A DNA stretch of 64,000 nucleotides from Edaphochlamys debaryana (lineage: Eukaryota; Chlorophyta; Chlorophyceae; Chlamydomonadales). How positions within the stretch are numbered: the stretch's first letter is position 1; each line of letters opens with the position of its first letter. The translations under genes were made by a program, and so were the position numbers. Where the stretch lies: assembly GCA_016858145.1 (NCBI GenBank), contig JAEHOE010000010.1, forward strand, positions 434,001 to 498,000. Direction: 5' to 3'. Shown here piece by piece: positions 35,001-46,591 of the stretch. A model generated the notes under the pieces. It was not told the DNA's origin and did no database searches. It saw only the letters and a list, made by a program, of their open reading frames with translations.

Positions 35001-38000
35001 CACCTTGAAGGTGATCCAGGCCCACTCGCGGGCCGCAACCTCCGCCGACACCGCCGCCCCCCGCACCGCCGCCGCCGCCGCCGCCAGCGACGCCCCGACG
35101 GCGGCGCCGACGCCGCCGGCAGCGGTGCCGCCGGCGTGGTCCATGCTCCGGCAGACGCCGTCGGCAGCCTCCGCCGCCTCCGTCGCCGTGGCGGCGGCTG
35201 CGGTGGCGGCACGCACCTCTGCCGCGGCGGCGGCGCGCGTCGCCGCTGACCTGGCGGCCTGGGTGTGGGTGCGCGAAATGGCGGCCTCATCGGCCGCCGC
35301 CTCCGTCTCCGCCGTCGCCGCAGCGGCGGCCCGCTGCGCGGCGGCGGCGGCGCCCCGGGCGGCGACGGCCGCAGCGGCGGCAGAGGCCGCGGCCTGGCGG
35401 CTGGCAGCCTCCGCCGCGGCGGCGGCAGCGCTCTGGCGGCGGCGCATCTGCGGAAGAACGAATGGCACGCGTTGGGCACTGCCGGTAACTTCATGTTCTT
35501 GTTCTTGTTCTTGTTCTTGCACATTCATGCCCCTCGGAAGGCCAAAACGATCTAACGACTCCCCTTCCGCTTCCACCTCCCCCACCACTCCCAGCATGCC
35601 CCCACCTGCGCGGCGGTCTCCGAGGGCGGCCTCAGGTGGTAGTAGAGGGAGCCCCTCAGCAGCTGGGGCATGACCATGCCGAAGCACACGGCGTCCAGCA
35701 GGGTCAGGGAGTGGACCTGGGGGGTTGGAGGAGGAGGGCAGAGGCGCGGAGCGGGAGGTCGAGGACTACAAGGCAGGCTGTCGAGAGGGGCCGCCGGGGC
35801 AAGATGCTGGAAACAGGGAAGTTAGGAGCCGTCGAGAATGCTGGGGAGCTGGGTGCAATCAAGGGATGCAGAGGCAGTGGGTGCACCCCTTCCGACCCCC
35901 CCGGTTCCCCAGCCTCTCCCCCCACCCCGCCCACCACCCACCCTGCCCGGGAAGAGCTTGCTGAACCTGCTGGCCACCAGGGTGCCGTACGAGTGCCCCA
36001 CCAGGGCCGCACGTGGGTGCCCCAGGGCGTCCAGGGCGTGGGCCAGGCCCTGAGCCACCTCGTCCACACTGGGGCCCAGGGGGGAAGGGGGGGAAGGGGT
36101 GGGTTATGGGATGGGTGGGTGGAGGGAGGTTCATGGGAGGGGCCAAAGGGGTGCCAAGGGCGCAAGGGCGCATACGTCGACGCTGCAAACGGGAACTCTC
36201 TCTTCCAAGCGCACACAGTTACCACCCGCGCGCCGCAGGTCTCACCTGGGCACGTGCGGCGTCAGCCTGCCGATAGGTGACGGAGAAGAAGGGAGGTTGT
36301 AAGGGCAAAACGCGGGAGAGCAGGAAGGCGAGCTAGGGCAACGCGAGGCATGCAGGCTCCTCGGCGTTCCCCCAAGATCACAAGTTAACAGGAAGCGCAC
36401 TGAAGCGCACTGCCCCCCACGGGCCCAGCCCAGGCCCGTACCCCGCATTACTAAGGCTCACCTCATGCTCACGTGCTTGTACTCAACCACCAGGATGGCG
36501 CGATCCGGGTTGGCCACCGCCAGCTCGTCCAGCAGCCGTTGGTACGGCACGATCCCGATGCCAATGCCGTGCAGGAACACGATCGGCGGCTTACCGCCGG
36601 CGGTTGTGGCAGTTGGCGGTTGGCGGAAGGTGACGGTCAGGCCGCCGGTGCTGCCGCCGGTCCCGCCACTGGTGGTGCCGCTCGAGCCGCCAGCGGCGGC
36701 AGTTGACGGTTGGTCGTTGGTGACGGAGATGCGTTGATCTTGCAGGGCCAGGGCCAGCGTGGTGGCCAGGGGCGGCTTGGCCGGCGGCGCGTCCGCCGCC
36801 GCCGAGGCGGCTGCGACGGGGGCCTTGGCGGAGGTGGTGGTGGCGGCGGGGGAGGCCGAGGCGGCGGTGGAGGAGGGGGTGGCGGCGGGCTGCAGGGGGG
36901 TGCGGGGCTCCAGGGCGTAGAGGGCGAAGAGGGGGTGGGACCACTTGCGGAAGCCTGGGGGGGGGGGAGGGGGCATGCATGGTGAGTGGAGTGCCCCGTG
37001 AGAAGTAAGGGAGTGAGGGAGTGGGGGGGTGGGGGGGCAAGAGATGGCCAAGCAGCTAGGTCTCCTCAGTTCCACTTCGCCTCAGGGCTGGGATGAGGCG
37101 CGTAGAACAAGACCTCGGCCGCTCACCCCGCTTGGCCAGCCCCCAGCGCTTGGCGATGCTCAGGAGCTCTGTGAGGCCGTACAGCACAGCGGGGCGGTAC
37201 GACACCTGCATACGGCAGATGCGCAAGGCGTGAGGTTGGTGGATCGGCGTGTACAGCATCAGGCAGAAAGCGAGCAGACAGCGTTCCAGACTCGTAGGCA
37301 GGCTGTCGGCTGTGGGAGGGCGGTTGGTACCGGTAGGCGGTAGCAAGCTGCCGCTTGTCCCAGCCGCTGGCGTGCCCTACACCGCTACCGTACTGTGCAC
37401 ATCCTGTACGACAACAGCTGCCGTACACGTGCCGTACCTTGAGCGGCTCCCGCAGGTGCGCCATGACCCGGCGGCCGGGCGTGGACCCCCCCGGGGGGAA
37501 GGGCTGGCCGGCGGCGGCCTCCAGCTGCCGGACCTGTCAGGGGGGGGGGAAGATGGGGGGCTTTAGATCTGATGCCGTTATGAAGGAGCAAGCCGTCCGG
37601 GTCATGCTGTTAGCGAGCAGCCTGGGTTTCCCCCAGCGGCTCAGCCCACCCCACCTGGGTTTGGAGCGCTGCAGCACCGCCCGGCAGCGCCTCCACCTGG
37701 GCCCTGTCAGGGGGGGGGAGGGGGGCGAAGGGGACAAAGGGGCATGGAGGAGGTGAAGGGCCCACACGCTCCCTCACAGCAAGGTCCCCCTCGGGCCCTG
37801 CCAGCATGCATGCAGCTACATGCACATGATCTGCCGCCCAAAGCCACACAAGTCACCCCCCCCACACACACACCTCGTACGCGCCCACCCTACGCATCCT
37901 AAACACACCTCGTACTGCCCCAGAAGGCGTAGCACACAAAGTCCTCCACGTCCCCCCGCCGCACACCGCCCAGCGCCCCGACCGGGGAGGCAGAGGCGGA

Positions 38001-39908
38001 GGGGGAGGAGGAGGAGGAGGACGCGGGGGCCTTGGCGGCGGTGGTGCGGCGGCGGCGGAGGCTGAGCACCGGCAGCGGCGGAAGGCCCAGGGGACCGCGC
38101 GCGGGGGCGGCGGCAGAGGGTGGGGCGTTGGCGGAGGAGGGGGCGTTGGCGGAGGAGGGGGCGGTGGGGGCGGGGGAGGCCGGAGGAGGGGCGGTGGTGG
38201 AGGATGCGGAGGGCGAGGCAGCCGGGGTGGGGGCGGCGGGGGGCTCCGCACCGTCGGTATCGGCCCAGAACCAGTCCTGGGGGAAGGCGGGAGGACGGGG
38301 CAAGGGGCACTGTCCGCTCTGGTGTGTTTTGCGATCGCGGTCAGGACCGCTAGACGCGTCTCCAGCTTTTCCTATACCAACTATCTTTCGCATTGCGCAT
38401 TTAATGCAGTCGCTCGGACGTTCGAGACTGCAGAATTCCACTCGGTAGAGAGACTCGGTAGAGAGACTTGTTTGATCGAAAGCGTGTTAGCAAAGGGCAC
38501 GGCTAGACAACATACATATACTATCAAGACTGCACGAGCGCACACAACGTCTACGTCTGGCGTGCCCCATCTCGGCCCCCAGGCCCCCCCGCCTCCCATC
38601 CCCCGCCCCACCCGCGATCCTCCCCCATTCCCGCCCCCGCCCCCACGCCCCCGCCCGCGCCCCACCCCAAACCCGCCCCCCCCCCGCCCGACCGCCCCCA
38701 AGGCCCCACCTGCAGGAAGGCGTGCAGCGAGATGTGCCGCAGCAGGCCCGCGCGGGGGTGCGCGAACAGCCGCCACAGGGCCTCCACGCCCTCGGGCCGC
38801 CTGGGGGTCAGGGGGCGGAGGGCGGTAGAGACGGAGGTATCTGAGGGGGCGCTTTCAAAGGTTGCGACGAAGCGACAGGGCTAGGGGCCGCGGGCACACG
38901 TGCTGGGCCCCTGGCAGGACTTACATGCGCAGCGCGATCGGTGCGATTGTGCCCTCCCCCCCCCCCACGTGTACCCACCGGATGGCCTCGCGGGCGCCCA
39001 GCACCAGGCTGTTGTACCTGCAGTCGTACGACACGTGGTGTGTACGACACAGTAAGTACGTACGACTATGGTGAGGCTTCGCCCAGGTTACGCGTCGTGG
39101 GCTGACCGCGCCCCAGCAAGCCCCTCTTTGTGTTGTACCCGCAGGCGTGAGCCCCGCGCCTCCCACCCAGGCGCCAGGCCCACACCCACCGTGCGTATCT
39201 CGCCAGTGTCCACACGGCGAAGGCGGCCTCGCTCGCCAGCACCAGCTGCCCCCCGCTGCTGGAGGGGCCGCCGCACAGCTGCAGGGGTGGCGAGGGCAAG
39301 GGGGCAGGTGAGGACAGGGAGGGTAGGCAGGAGGAGGCAGGAGGAGGCATGTGGAGGCCATGTGCAAGGGCACTGCAGCCGCGCACCCCACATCGTATCC
39401 ATTTCCTCAAAATCCCTGCCCCCGCCTCATCCTCTCCCTCAATCTAGGCGCCCACCCCCACCTGCACCAGAGCCGCCACCACTCCGAACGACAGCACCGT
39501 CAGTCCGTCGGCGGACAGGTCGCTGCGCCCGCCCAGCAGACCGCCCAGCGGCCCCGCGCCGGCGGCGCTGTCGGGGCCGCTGGCGGCGCCGGCAGGAGAG
39601 GCGGCGGCGGCGGCCGAGGCCGCGGCAGCCGCCGAGCTGGCGGCGGCTGCCAGCTGAGCCTTGCTGCCGCCGCTGCCGCTGCTACTGCCGCCGCCGCTGC
39701 GGCGGCCGCGTGTGGGGCGGAGCAGTGACGCGTCCGCGCTGGGTCGGGCGGCGGCGGCGGCAGTCACGAGCTTTAGGTCTTGGTCGCGGTCGGCTGGCGG
39801 CAGCGGCGCTGGCGCTGGCGGTGCCGTCGGGGGCTCGGGCGCAGCGGTCGCGTCGGCGGTGGAGGCCGGGGCGGGCTTGAGCAGCAGCGAGGCGGGCCAG
39901 GGCGCCAT
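32008..39908 (-). CDS. giant alpha/beta hydrolase with Ala-rich insert and 767-residue Ala-rich tail
   Basis: Sixteen exons join in frame to 1655 residues: 39908-39462, 39278-39190, 39017-38979, 38800-38710, 38276-37909, 37703-37655, 37533-37438, 37205-37127, 36954-36462, 36266-36246 (a 21-base microexon), 36068-35942, 35716-35606, 35447-35004, 34894-34821, 34628-34492, 34310-32008. The hydrolase core shows the oxyanion segment PPIVFLHGIGIG (about 542), the nucleophile elbow LVGHSYGTLV with Ser 617, the acid strand SLVVLGGRDYLL with Asp 859 and the histidine PGLDHGEILKDAP with His 888, so the triad is complete. An Ala-rich insert (about 671-818) sits between the nucleophile and acid, where lids occur in this fold. 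The residues after 889 are Ala-rich with helical heptad-like stretches near the end. Substrate is unknown; lipid or ester hydrolysis is the family default. The N-terminus may hold one or two membrane helices. Confidence 0.82.
35495..35518 (+). repeat. GTTCTT microsatellite
   Basis: Four perfect six-base units inside intron 12 of the hydrolase gene. Confidence 0.85.
39023..39048. repeat. short inverted repeat in hydrolase intron 2
   Basis: GTCGTAC and GTACGAC form a seven-base stem with a 12-base loop, immediately beside the acceptor of exon 3. Confidence 0.6.
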
Positions 39909-40695
39909 GGCGCCGTCTTAGCACGATAGGCGCCGGCTTAGCAGCAGCTGGTGTTGCGCGGAAGGCGATGAGCCGCGAGCGACAAAGTCGCGGCTTGCGG
40001 GCGCTCGGGGCCGCAGCGCCTGGCGTTGACAGGCGCTGGCAGCGCTTAGAGGTGTCCACGAGAGGGGCGTGAGCAGCGAAGCTCTCGCGGCGAGCAAGAA
40101 CGCGAGGCGAGGCTCGAGCGAGCGTCACTCGAGGTCAGCGGGCTCTGCTGGTCCCGTGGGACTGGAGTCGCAGCAGGAGCTCTGCAGCAGCAGCTGGCGT
40201 GCTAGCTCGAGCTGGTTAGATAGATAGCGCACAAACCGAAGGTGAGCGCAGGGAAGGTCGCCGGGGCGCGCAGCAGATCGCGAGGGAAGGCGGCCTGCCG
40301 AGCGGGCGGGGCCGCGCCCGGAGTGGGTCGAGCCGCGCTAGTTGGGCGTGTTTGCTGTTTGCGCGAGTTGCTCTGCTGTCTGCCTTGGCTTGGCTTGTGT
40401 GCGCGCTGAGTTGCTATGTGCAGACTGCGCGGCGGGCTGCGGCACCGCGGGGAAAGTCGGGGGGCTCCGGGGGGAGGCCCGCCGCGCTGCGTGCCGTGCC
40501 CCATTCCGGCGTCACCCGAACCATCGCCCCGCTCGCCTCCCGCTTCGCAAGCGGTGACTCCCTCCGCTCCCCGCTAGCAGAATCTCACGAAAGCGCCAAT
40601 CCCCGCTCCGTTTCGCTCTGTCCCAGTCGCTCGCCAAGCCCCTGCGCCCTCCTCCCGACCGGGCCCTCCCAGCGCTCTCGCCAGCAGCTGGAGCC
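39909..40695. promoter_or_regulatory. divergent promoter region
   Basis: 787 bases between the start codons of the minus-strand hydrolase and the plus-strand small protein. It is rich in short GAGCG/CGCTC-type repeats around 40010-40130. No TATA box clearly seen. Confidence 0.4.
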
Positions 40696-42574
40696 ATGAC
40701 CAAGCACGGCCGGGTGAGAAGGGGCGGTCGCGAGGGCGCCCGCTGTCGCTCAGCGTCGTCAGGAGGGCAGGCGCAGCGCCGCCCCTGGCTGCCCACACCG
40801 GGCCGGCTGCCGGCGCTGCTGCCGGGTGCCGTCGGATGAGGCAGCGGGGGCAATGCCCCTGCGCCGCGGAACGGCGGCAGCGGGGGCCCGCAGCAGCGCT
40901 GTCGTCGGCTCCTCGCAATGCGAGACACCGGCCACCACCGCCACATAACGCCCGACCCTCCTGCCCCCTGAACTCCCCCCCCAGGTCCCCCCCGAGGCGG
41001 AGCACGCCCATGACGACACGTACAACCGAGTGATGGACCCCAACAGGTGGGGGGGGGGAGAGGGAGGAAGGGGCGGGGGGGGGCGAGGGGCGGGTTCGTG
41101 TCGGACAGGGATGGATCCCAACAGGTGGGGGGGGAAGGGGGGGATGGAGGAGGGGGAAGGGGGGCTGCTTACGGTACGGTCGTGTGCCCATCCCTGGCCG
41201 CCACTTGCAACCTGGATCATCAATCCGTTAGAGCTTTACACTTGGCCCCGGCTCACCCTCCCTTGCCGCTTTCCCCCCCGCATTCCCTACCCCCACCCCC
41301 ACCCAGTGACTTCCCCGAGCCCGCCCTCAAGGGGGAGCACCTGCAGAGCGTCATGAAGTGGTGAGGGGGATAGGGGAGGAGGGGAGGGGGGAAGCGAAGG
41401 GAGGAAGGGGTGACGAGGGGAGGGAGCGAGGGAGGAGGGACGGGGAGGGACCGAGAGAGAAGGCAGAGACCACGAGACAGACAGAGGGGGTCTCGGGGTT
41501 GCCCCCACCAACTACCTATGACCTCCCTCCTCCGCTTTCCCTTGCGCTCAACACCCCACCCCCCAGCTGGATGCCCTCGCCGCCCACCTCCCCGCCCGGC
41601 GGCACCTCCGGCGGCGCCAAGACCCGCAAGCACACTGGCGGCGGCGACGGCAGCGGCGGCGGGGGCCAGAGCCTGGCTGCCACCGTGGTGGGGTGGGGTG
41701 TGGGAGAGGGTGGGGTGGGGGGTGGGGTGGGGTGGGGGGAGTGGAGGGGTGGAAGCTTAGCGCTGCAAGACACGCACTTAAAGCTTATGCGGGACTAAAG
41801 GCTGGGGGGAGGGGGAGGGGGATGGGAGGCGGCGGGCAATGCCTCCCGGGCTCTCGCACACGGGGGCTACAAGCACGGGGGCCAGAGGGGGCCCGGACGC
41901 CACAGGAGCATGAGTCTCCTCTGTATCCCCTTGCGGCGCGCGCTGCCTCCCTGCCTACCGTGATCCGCCCCCACCCCCCACCCCGCAGCCCTACTCCGGC
42001 GGTGCGGGCATGGGCGGTGGCAAGCACCTCCCCATGAAGGTGCGTGGGGGCCTGGGGGGGGGAGTCCGCTGCGCTGGGGTGCTCACCGTTGAACCGGCTG
42101 CTGTCCAGTGTTGCCCCCCGCCACCAGCTGCCCCTCCCACTCTCGGCTACCGTAAATACTGAACAACCACCGTCCGGGCTCCCCTCCGCTCCTCCCGCTC
42201 CGTTTCCCCCCCCCCCCTGTCAGGGCGTGCGGGGAGGGGTGGAGGTCCGGGACGACCCCAACCAGATCAACCACGACGTGCGGGAGTTCCTGGCCAAGGC
42301 GAGTCGGTTGGCGGTTGGCGGTTACAACCGTATGTGGTTGATGATGGTTGATGGGCTTGACGAATGCTAGGACTTTCCTCTTGCGGCAGTTTCTAACCAG
42401 ACCGCTAGCTCGGCTTCTAGCATTCCCCATCGCGCCCCTATGCAAGGTCTGATCCCGCAGTGCCCCCCCCCCCATGGCCCTTCCCTCCCCCCCCCCCCGC
42501 AGGAGATCTCCCCCCACGGCCACGCCCACACGGCCCGAGGCGTCGGCGGCGGTTACGGCGAGGCGCCCCTGTAG
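40696..42574 (+). CDS. small His/Gly-rich protein, family unknown
   Basis: Seven exons, 40696-40713, 40985-41046, 41307-41360, 41567-41687, 41989-42039, 42224-42298 and 42503-42574, give 150 residues. It starts MTKHGRVPPEAEHAHDDTYN, has a Gly/Ser/Thr-rich middle, then GGKHLPMK, VEVRDDPNQINHDVREFLAK and a His/Gly-rich end EISPHGHAHTARG. No signal peptide, membrane helix or known domain. The sixth intron begins GC (AAG|GCGAGT): only this GC-AG border keeps the frame, as the nearby GT would shift it by four bases. The donor of exon 4 could also be three bases upstream. Ordered splicing across seven exons makes it a credible gene. Confidence 0.72.
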
Positions 42575-44337
42575 ACCTCCACGAGGGACGAGGGAAGACC
42601 CGGTGCCACGGCAGGCCGTGGCAACGGCTACCGAGCAGCAGCGACTACGACCGCCATGGCCACGGTCCTCCTCGATTTGGATCTGGGTCTGGATCTGGAC
42701 CTGGACCTGGATCCGGGTCTGGATCTGGGGAGCAGCCTGAGCTGGGAGGCGCGGCGGCCGGCTTCTGCTGCTTGGGGCTGGGGGCGCGGGTGCCGTGGAA
42801 TCGAGTGGGCATGCAGGAAGGGCTGGGACCCCCGCAAGGCGTGCAACCCTGGATGCGCCCAAGTGTACAGTACAGTGGGCCTTGGGGACGTAGCAAGCAC
42901 CGACCACGGGGCTCCGCCCACTTTCGTGGTGGTGTGTTTGGGTTGTTGGGGTATGTCGGCGGTTGCGCCCACGTGGGGTGGGCACGTGCATGTGCATGCA
43001 TGCTCACAGCTAGCATGGATAGATCTGCTTTCCGTACATGCATGCCTTCCTTTGAGCTAGCTAGCGGCCACGTACGCACATGTACAACATGAGTACCTTG
43101 ATGGGGCGTGCGAGTTCGAAGCGCTCGAGGGGTTGGGGGCCGTTGACAGTTATGACCGGTAGTTGGATAGCGTCCTTACGAGGAGGAGGAGGATACAGGG
43201 CTGCGCTGCGGAGGACACAGGGCGTGCGGAGATTGCATTAGCTGGGTTGAAAAGCACATGTGCATGCTTTGGCAGGTAATAAGGGCTTAGGTTGGGGCGC
43301 GGGTGTTGTGTGGTGGATTGGCGGATGGCCAGGCGCTCCGCATGGCAAAGGCTTTGTGGGGGGCTAAGCGGGTGTACAAGGGCAGGGTTGGGGCACAGGT
43401 TGGGGCACAGGGTTGTAAACAGCATCCTCCCACGGTCCGCCCCGGAGCTACCATGCATGGCGTTCGTTGAGCCCCCTGAGGCGGGGGATGCGGGGTCCCC
43501 ACTGAGTCGCCGAAGAGGACCTGAGGGGTGCCGGCGGCGCAGCGCAAGTCAGGCCCTGCAGGGGCTAGCGCTGGGTCCGATGGCGCAGGCGAGGCGGCTG
43601 GCTGCACACACGGGCTGACCACACTGCCACTGAGCGCCAGGTAGAGGCCGCCGTGCCCCGTGCGTGGAGCCGTGACGCAGGGCAGTGCTATCGCGCGTTC
43701 GGTGGCGGCGGCGGGGGAGCGTGAGTCGCGGCGGCGGCGCCGGGGCTTGGCGGCTCCGCGGCAGCTTGCCTCGCGCTCGCTCTCTCGCTCACCGCTGCGC
43801 GGCCCCCACACGTTGCATACACTGCGACAGCAAATGTTGACGGCGCGTTCGTATGCCACACTGAGCAGCATATGGTGACTTGGCCGTGACGCGGGGGTGG
43901 CGGCGGTGCGAGTGGCGACGGCGCGGGCCACGGGCGCTGCGCCGCCGGCGCGTCGAAGCGGCGCGCCCACAGCACACGTCGCGCCGCTGCGCCGTCACGC
44001 GCCCTCGCCTTTCCGCCGCTTCGCCCGACCCCCGCCCGCGCTGCGCGCCCCTGCGAGCTCCCGCCCCCGAAACGCGTTGCCGCATCGCACTAGCGCTGGC
44101 GCTGGTGTTGCTGCGCGGCGCCCCCCGGTTTGCTGCCGAGCATTTTTCGTGACCCCGATGACGAGGGTCCCCGATCATCGCCGTACGGCTCCCGCCCCGC
44201 ACATAAGCCGCAAGGCCCCCCCTTCTGTTGCATCCGCAGCAAACCCACAGCACCAACAACACGACCATAACCCCTCCTCAACAGCTCTACAAGCAGCACA
44301 ACACTCCGCTTCCTCTCCCACACACCCCTTCGGCACC
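42575..44337. other. intergenic, no gene recognised
   Basis: Starts with the 3' UTR of the upstream gene, including the hexamer repeat; a TGTAA occurs at 43414-43418. The part from about 43650 is very GC-rich and should contain the promoter of the gene at 44338. A 227-codon minus-strand frame at 43287-43970 has no domain. Confidence 0.4.
42678..42728 (+). repeat. hexamer tandem repeat (ATCTGG/ACCTGG/GTCTGG)
   Basis: About eight six-base units of the form RYCTGG, about 100 bases after the stop codon of the small His/Gly-rich protein, so probably in its 3' UTR. Confidence 0.8.
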
Positions 44338-45570
44338 ATGTCTGACACCGACAAGGCCCAGTCCCGCAACGAGGTCGCCCAGGAGAAGGTGGGGGCGCGG
44401 GGGGCGGGGGGCGGGGGGTGCTTGGAGGGTGTGTTTGAGCGAGGGCGGAGCGCAAGGAGGGGCGGGAGAGCGGGGCCGGAGGGCGGCTTGGGGCTCCAGC
44501 GTGCGTGTGCAGCGTTGGCCGCTCGCTGCCTGCCGCACCGCCGCCGCTTCGTTGCCCAGCGCCCCTGATCTATCTATCTCTCCCCCCTGCCTCTATCTTC
44601 CCCTTCCCCCCCAGTTCGGCAAGGACTTCGAGGAGCTGTCCTCCATGGAGAAGATCCAGGTCGGGGGCACCCTGGGGGGCCGCTCGCGGTGAGTGGGGGT
44701 GGGGGTGGGGGTGGAGGGGTGGGGGTGGAGGGGAGAGGGCACCTTGGGTGGAGGAGGGGGTCAGGAGGAAGGGGAGGCTGCAGGTGTGGAGAGAGCACAA
44801 CACGAGGATGGAGCCGGCGTGGTTGCGCTGTTGTGTGGCGCAACAGCCGAGGTTCTCACCTCCACGCTTTACTGCCTCTCAACCCCCACGCCTCACGCCC
44901 CTCCCCATTCCCCCACCTGCCCCCGCCCCCCCCCCAGCGGCGACCAGCAGGGCGGGGACCACCAGGCGCACCTGGACAACGTCGCGCAGGAGAAGGTGGG
45001 GGAGGGGAGGGGGGGGAGGGGTTGGGTGGAATTGGGTAGGAAAGGGAAGGGAGGAGGTGAGGAAGGGGGCGTAGGGACCGGGAGGGGTTGGGCCGACACG
45101 AGACATGCATGGGGTTGGGCGGGGTTGGGGGTGGCACGAGGCATGCAGGTCCGTTCCCATCGTCTTCCGCACAGCCCTCTGCCCTCCTACTTGCTGCTCA
45201 CCGACCGACAACCTGAATCCTCCCTCTTCCCGCCTCGCTCCCTTCCACACCCCCCTCCACCCCCAGTTCGGCAAGCCCTTCTCCGAGCTGGACTCCATGC
45301 AGCGCATCCAAGTGGGCGGCACCGTGGGCGGCCAGGTTGGGGGGGGGAGGATCTGGTGCCGCGGGGTCAATGGGGGGCCGGGGTAATGTTGAGGCTTTGC
45401 ATGTCTGGTAGGGGTTGGGCGGGCGCGGGGGTGTAGTGATGTATGAACTGGGCTCTTGCTTGGCGCGAGACTGTAGCTGCCAACGCCGTCACCTCTCCTT
45501 CCCCCTTCGTTCCCCGCCCTTTTCCCTTCAGTCTGGCGGCCAGTACACGGGTACCGGCGGCGACTCCTAA
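44338..45570 (+). CDS. small hydrophilic protein of two tandem repeats (hydrophilin/LEA-like by composition)
   Basis: Five exons, 44338-44388, 44615-44688, 44938-44995, 45267-45335 and 45532-45570, give 96 residues. Two copies of a unit are seen: VAQEKFGKDFEEL-SSMEKIQVGGTLGG and VAQEKFGKPFSEL-DSMQRIQVGGTVGG. Both units are split by an intron after the same Lys of QEK, so the duplication is of an exon pair. The protein is rich in Gly, Gln, Glu, Asp and Ser, has no Cys or Trp and no targeting signal. Composition resembles stress-protective LEA proteins or hydrophilins, but the unit is not the group 1 (Em) motif and I know no named family for it. A TGTAA at 45871 fits a 300-base 3' UTR. Confidence 0.85.
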
Positions 45571-45870
45571 GCGCCTCGCCCCCACGCGCACAAGATGAGG
45601 CCTGTACGGCGGATCTGTCTGCCTGACCCGTCCCATGTCATGTCTGGACCGTTGACCGAGACGTTGATGCTGGGCGGATGACGGGAGTATGTTGACGTGA
45701 TGAGGTGGTTGACTGCCATGCATAGCCCGGCTGGCTGCACGTATGCTCAGACAGGCATGCCAGAGCTAGCGCCATGGGAGGATTCTTTGCTTGTTGAGGT
45801 GGCGGCGGGATGGATGCATGTACGGCAATCGGTTGCTTGGACATGGGCAGTCACATGGGCTTATGCCCGT

Positions 45871-45875
45871 TGTAA
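45871..45875 (+). promoter_or_regulatory. candidate TGTAA poly(A) signal of the two-repeat protein gene
   Basis: First TGTAA after the stop codon, 300 bases downstream. Confidence 0.5.
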
Positions 45876-46388
45876 CAGCAATAGTGGATAAGATCAGCGC
45901 TCCCTGCCTCGCATCCATGCCGCGCCCTTGCGGGGGATTTTTGCACACCTACTACCACTTCGATTAGCGCAGCATAACCCTTTGTATGTACCGGTATGCA
46001 CCTACACAGCTTCCTTCGCACATTCCCAACACGGTTATTCATCCTGCAGCGCCATTCTACATGCCATCCTGCGTCTCTTCATCAAGCCTAACCCACGTAC
46101 AGCTCTCCTTTGCAGCCCTCCACTACTCAAATCTTCATCAATTCTCCATGCCTCTGCCCTTGCACACACTCTCCTCTCTCTCAAGTAACCCGCTTCAGTA
46201 GCTCAGTCTCCGCGCCACAAACAGCCTCAAACCTCCGCACCTCCGGCCTTGCACATGAAACTCTCATATTTACTTCATGTTGGAGCGTGGTCGATAAGTT
46301 TCCCTGTTCTCAGTTGCAAGCGATAGGTATAAGGGAACTGCAGCTTGTGGCATAGCGGGCTAGGCGTAAATCGCAGGTTCTTGTGTGA

Positions 46389-46425
46389 CGCCCGAAGAGC
46401 CTGACGGCGGCGGCTCAGCCCAAAA
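46389..46425 (-). repeat. 37-bp hairpin-forming sequence, copy 2
   Basis: Identical over 37 bases to 17981-18017; lies about 170 bases after the stop codon of SAP paralog A, in the same orientation relative to its gene as copy 1. Confidence 0.8.
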
Positions 46426-46591
46426 CCCCGGGGTTCAAAGGTGTCATGCCCAGGTCTCCACCCCCTCCCTACCTCCCGTCTCTCTACCCACACCGCCCCA
46501 CGCTCCCTAAAGCCACCTATAAGGCAATCCACGCCCAGGGTCCTCCAATCCCCTTGATCCAGGATCCACATGCAACTCATCAGCCGCGCTC

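Larger units (their letters stand above)
45571..46591. other. intergenic, convergent 3' flanks
   Basis: AT-richer than the genes. It holds the TGTAA above and, towards the right end, the second copy of the 37-bp hairpin sequence in the 3' flank of SAP paralog A. No gene recognised. Confidence 0.5.
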
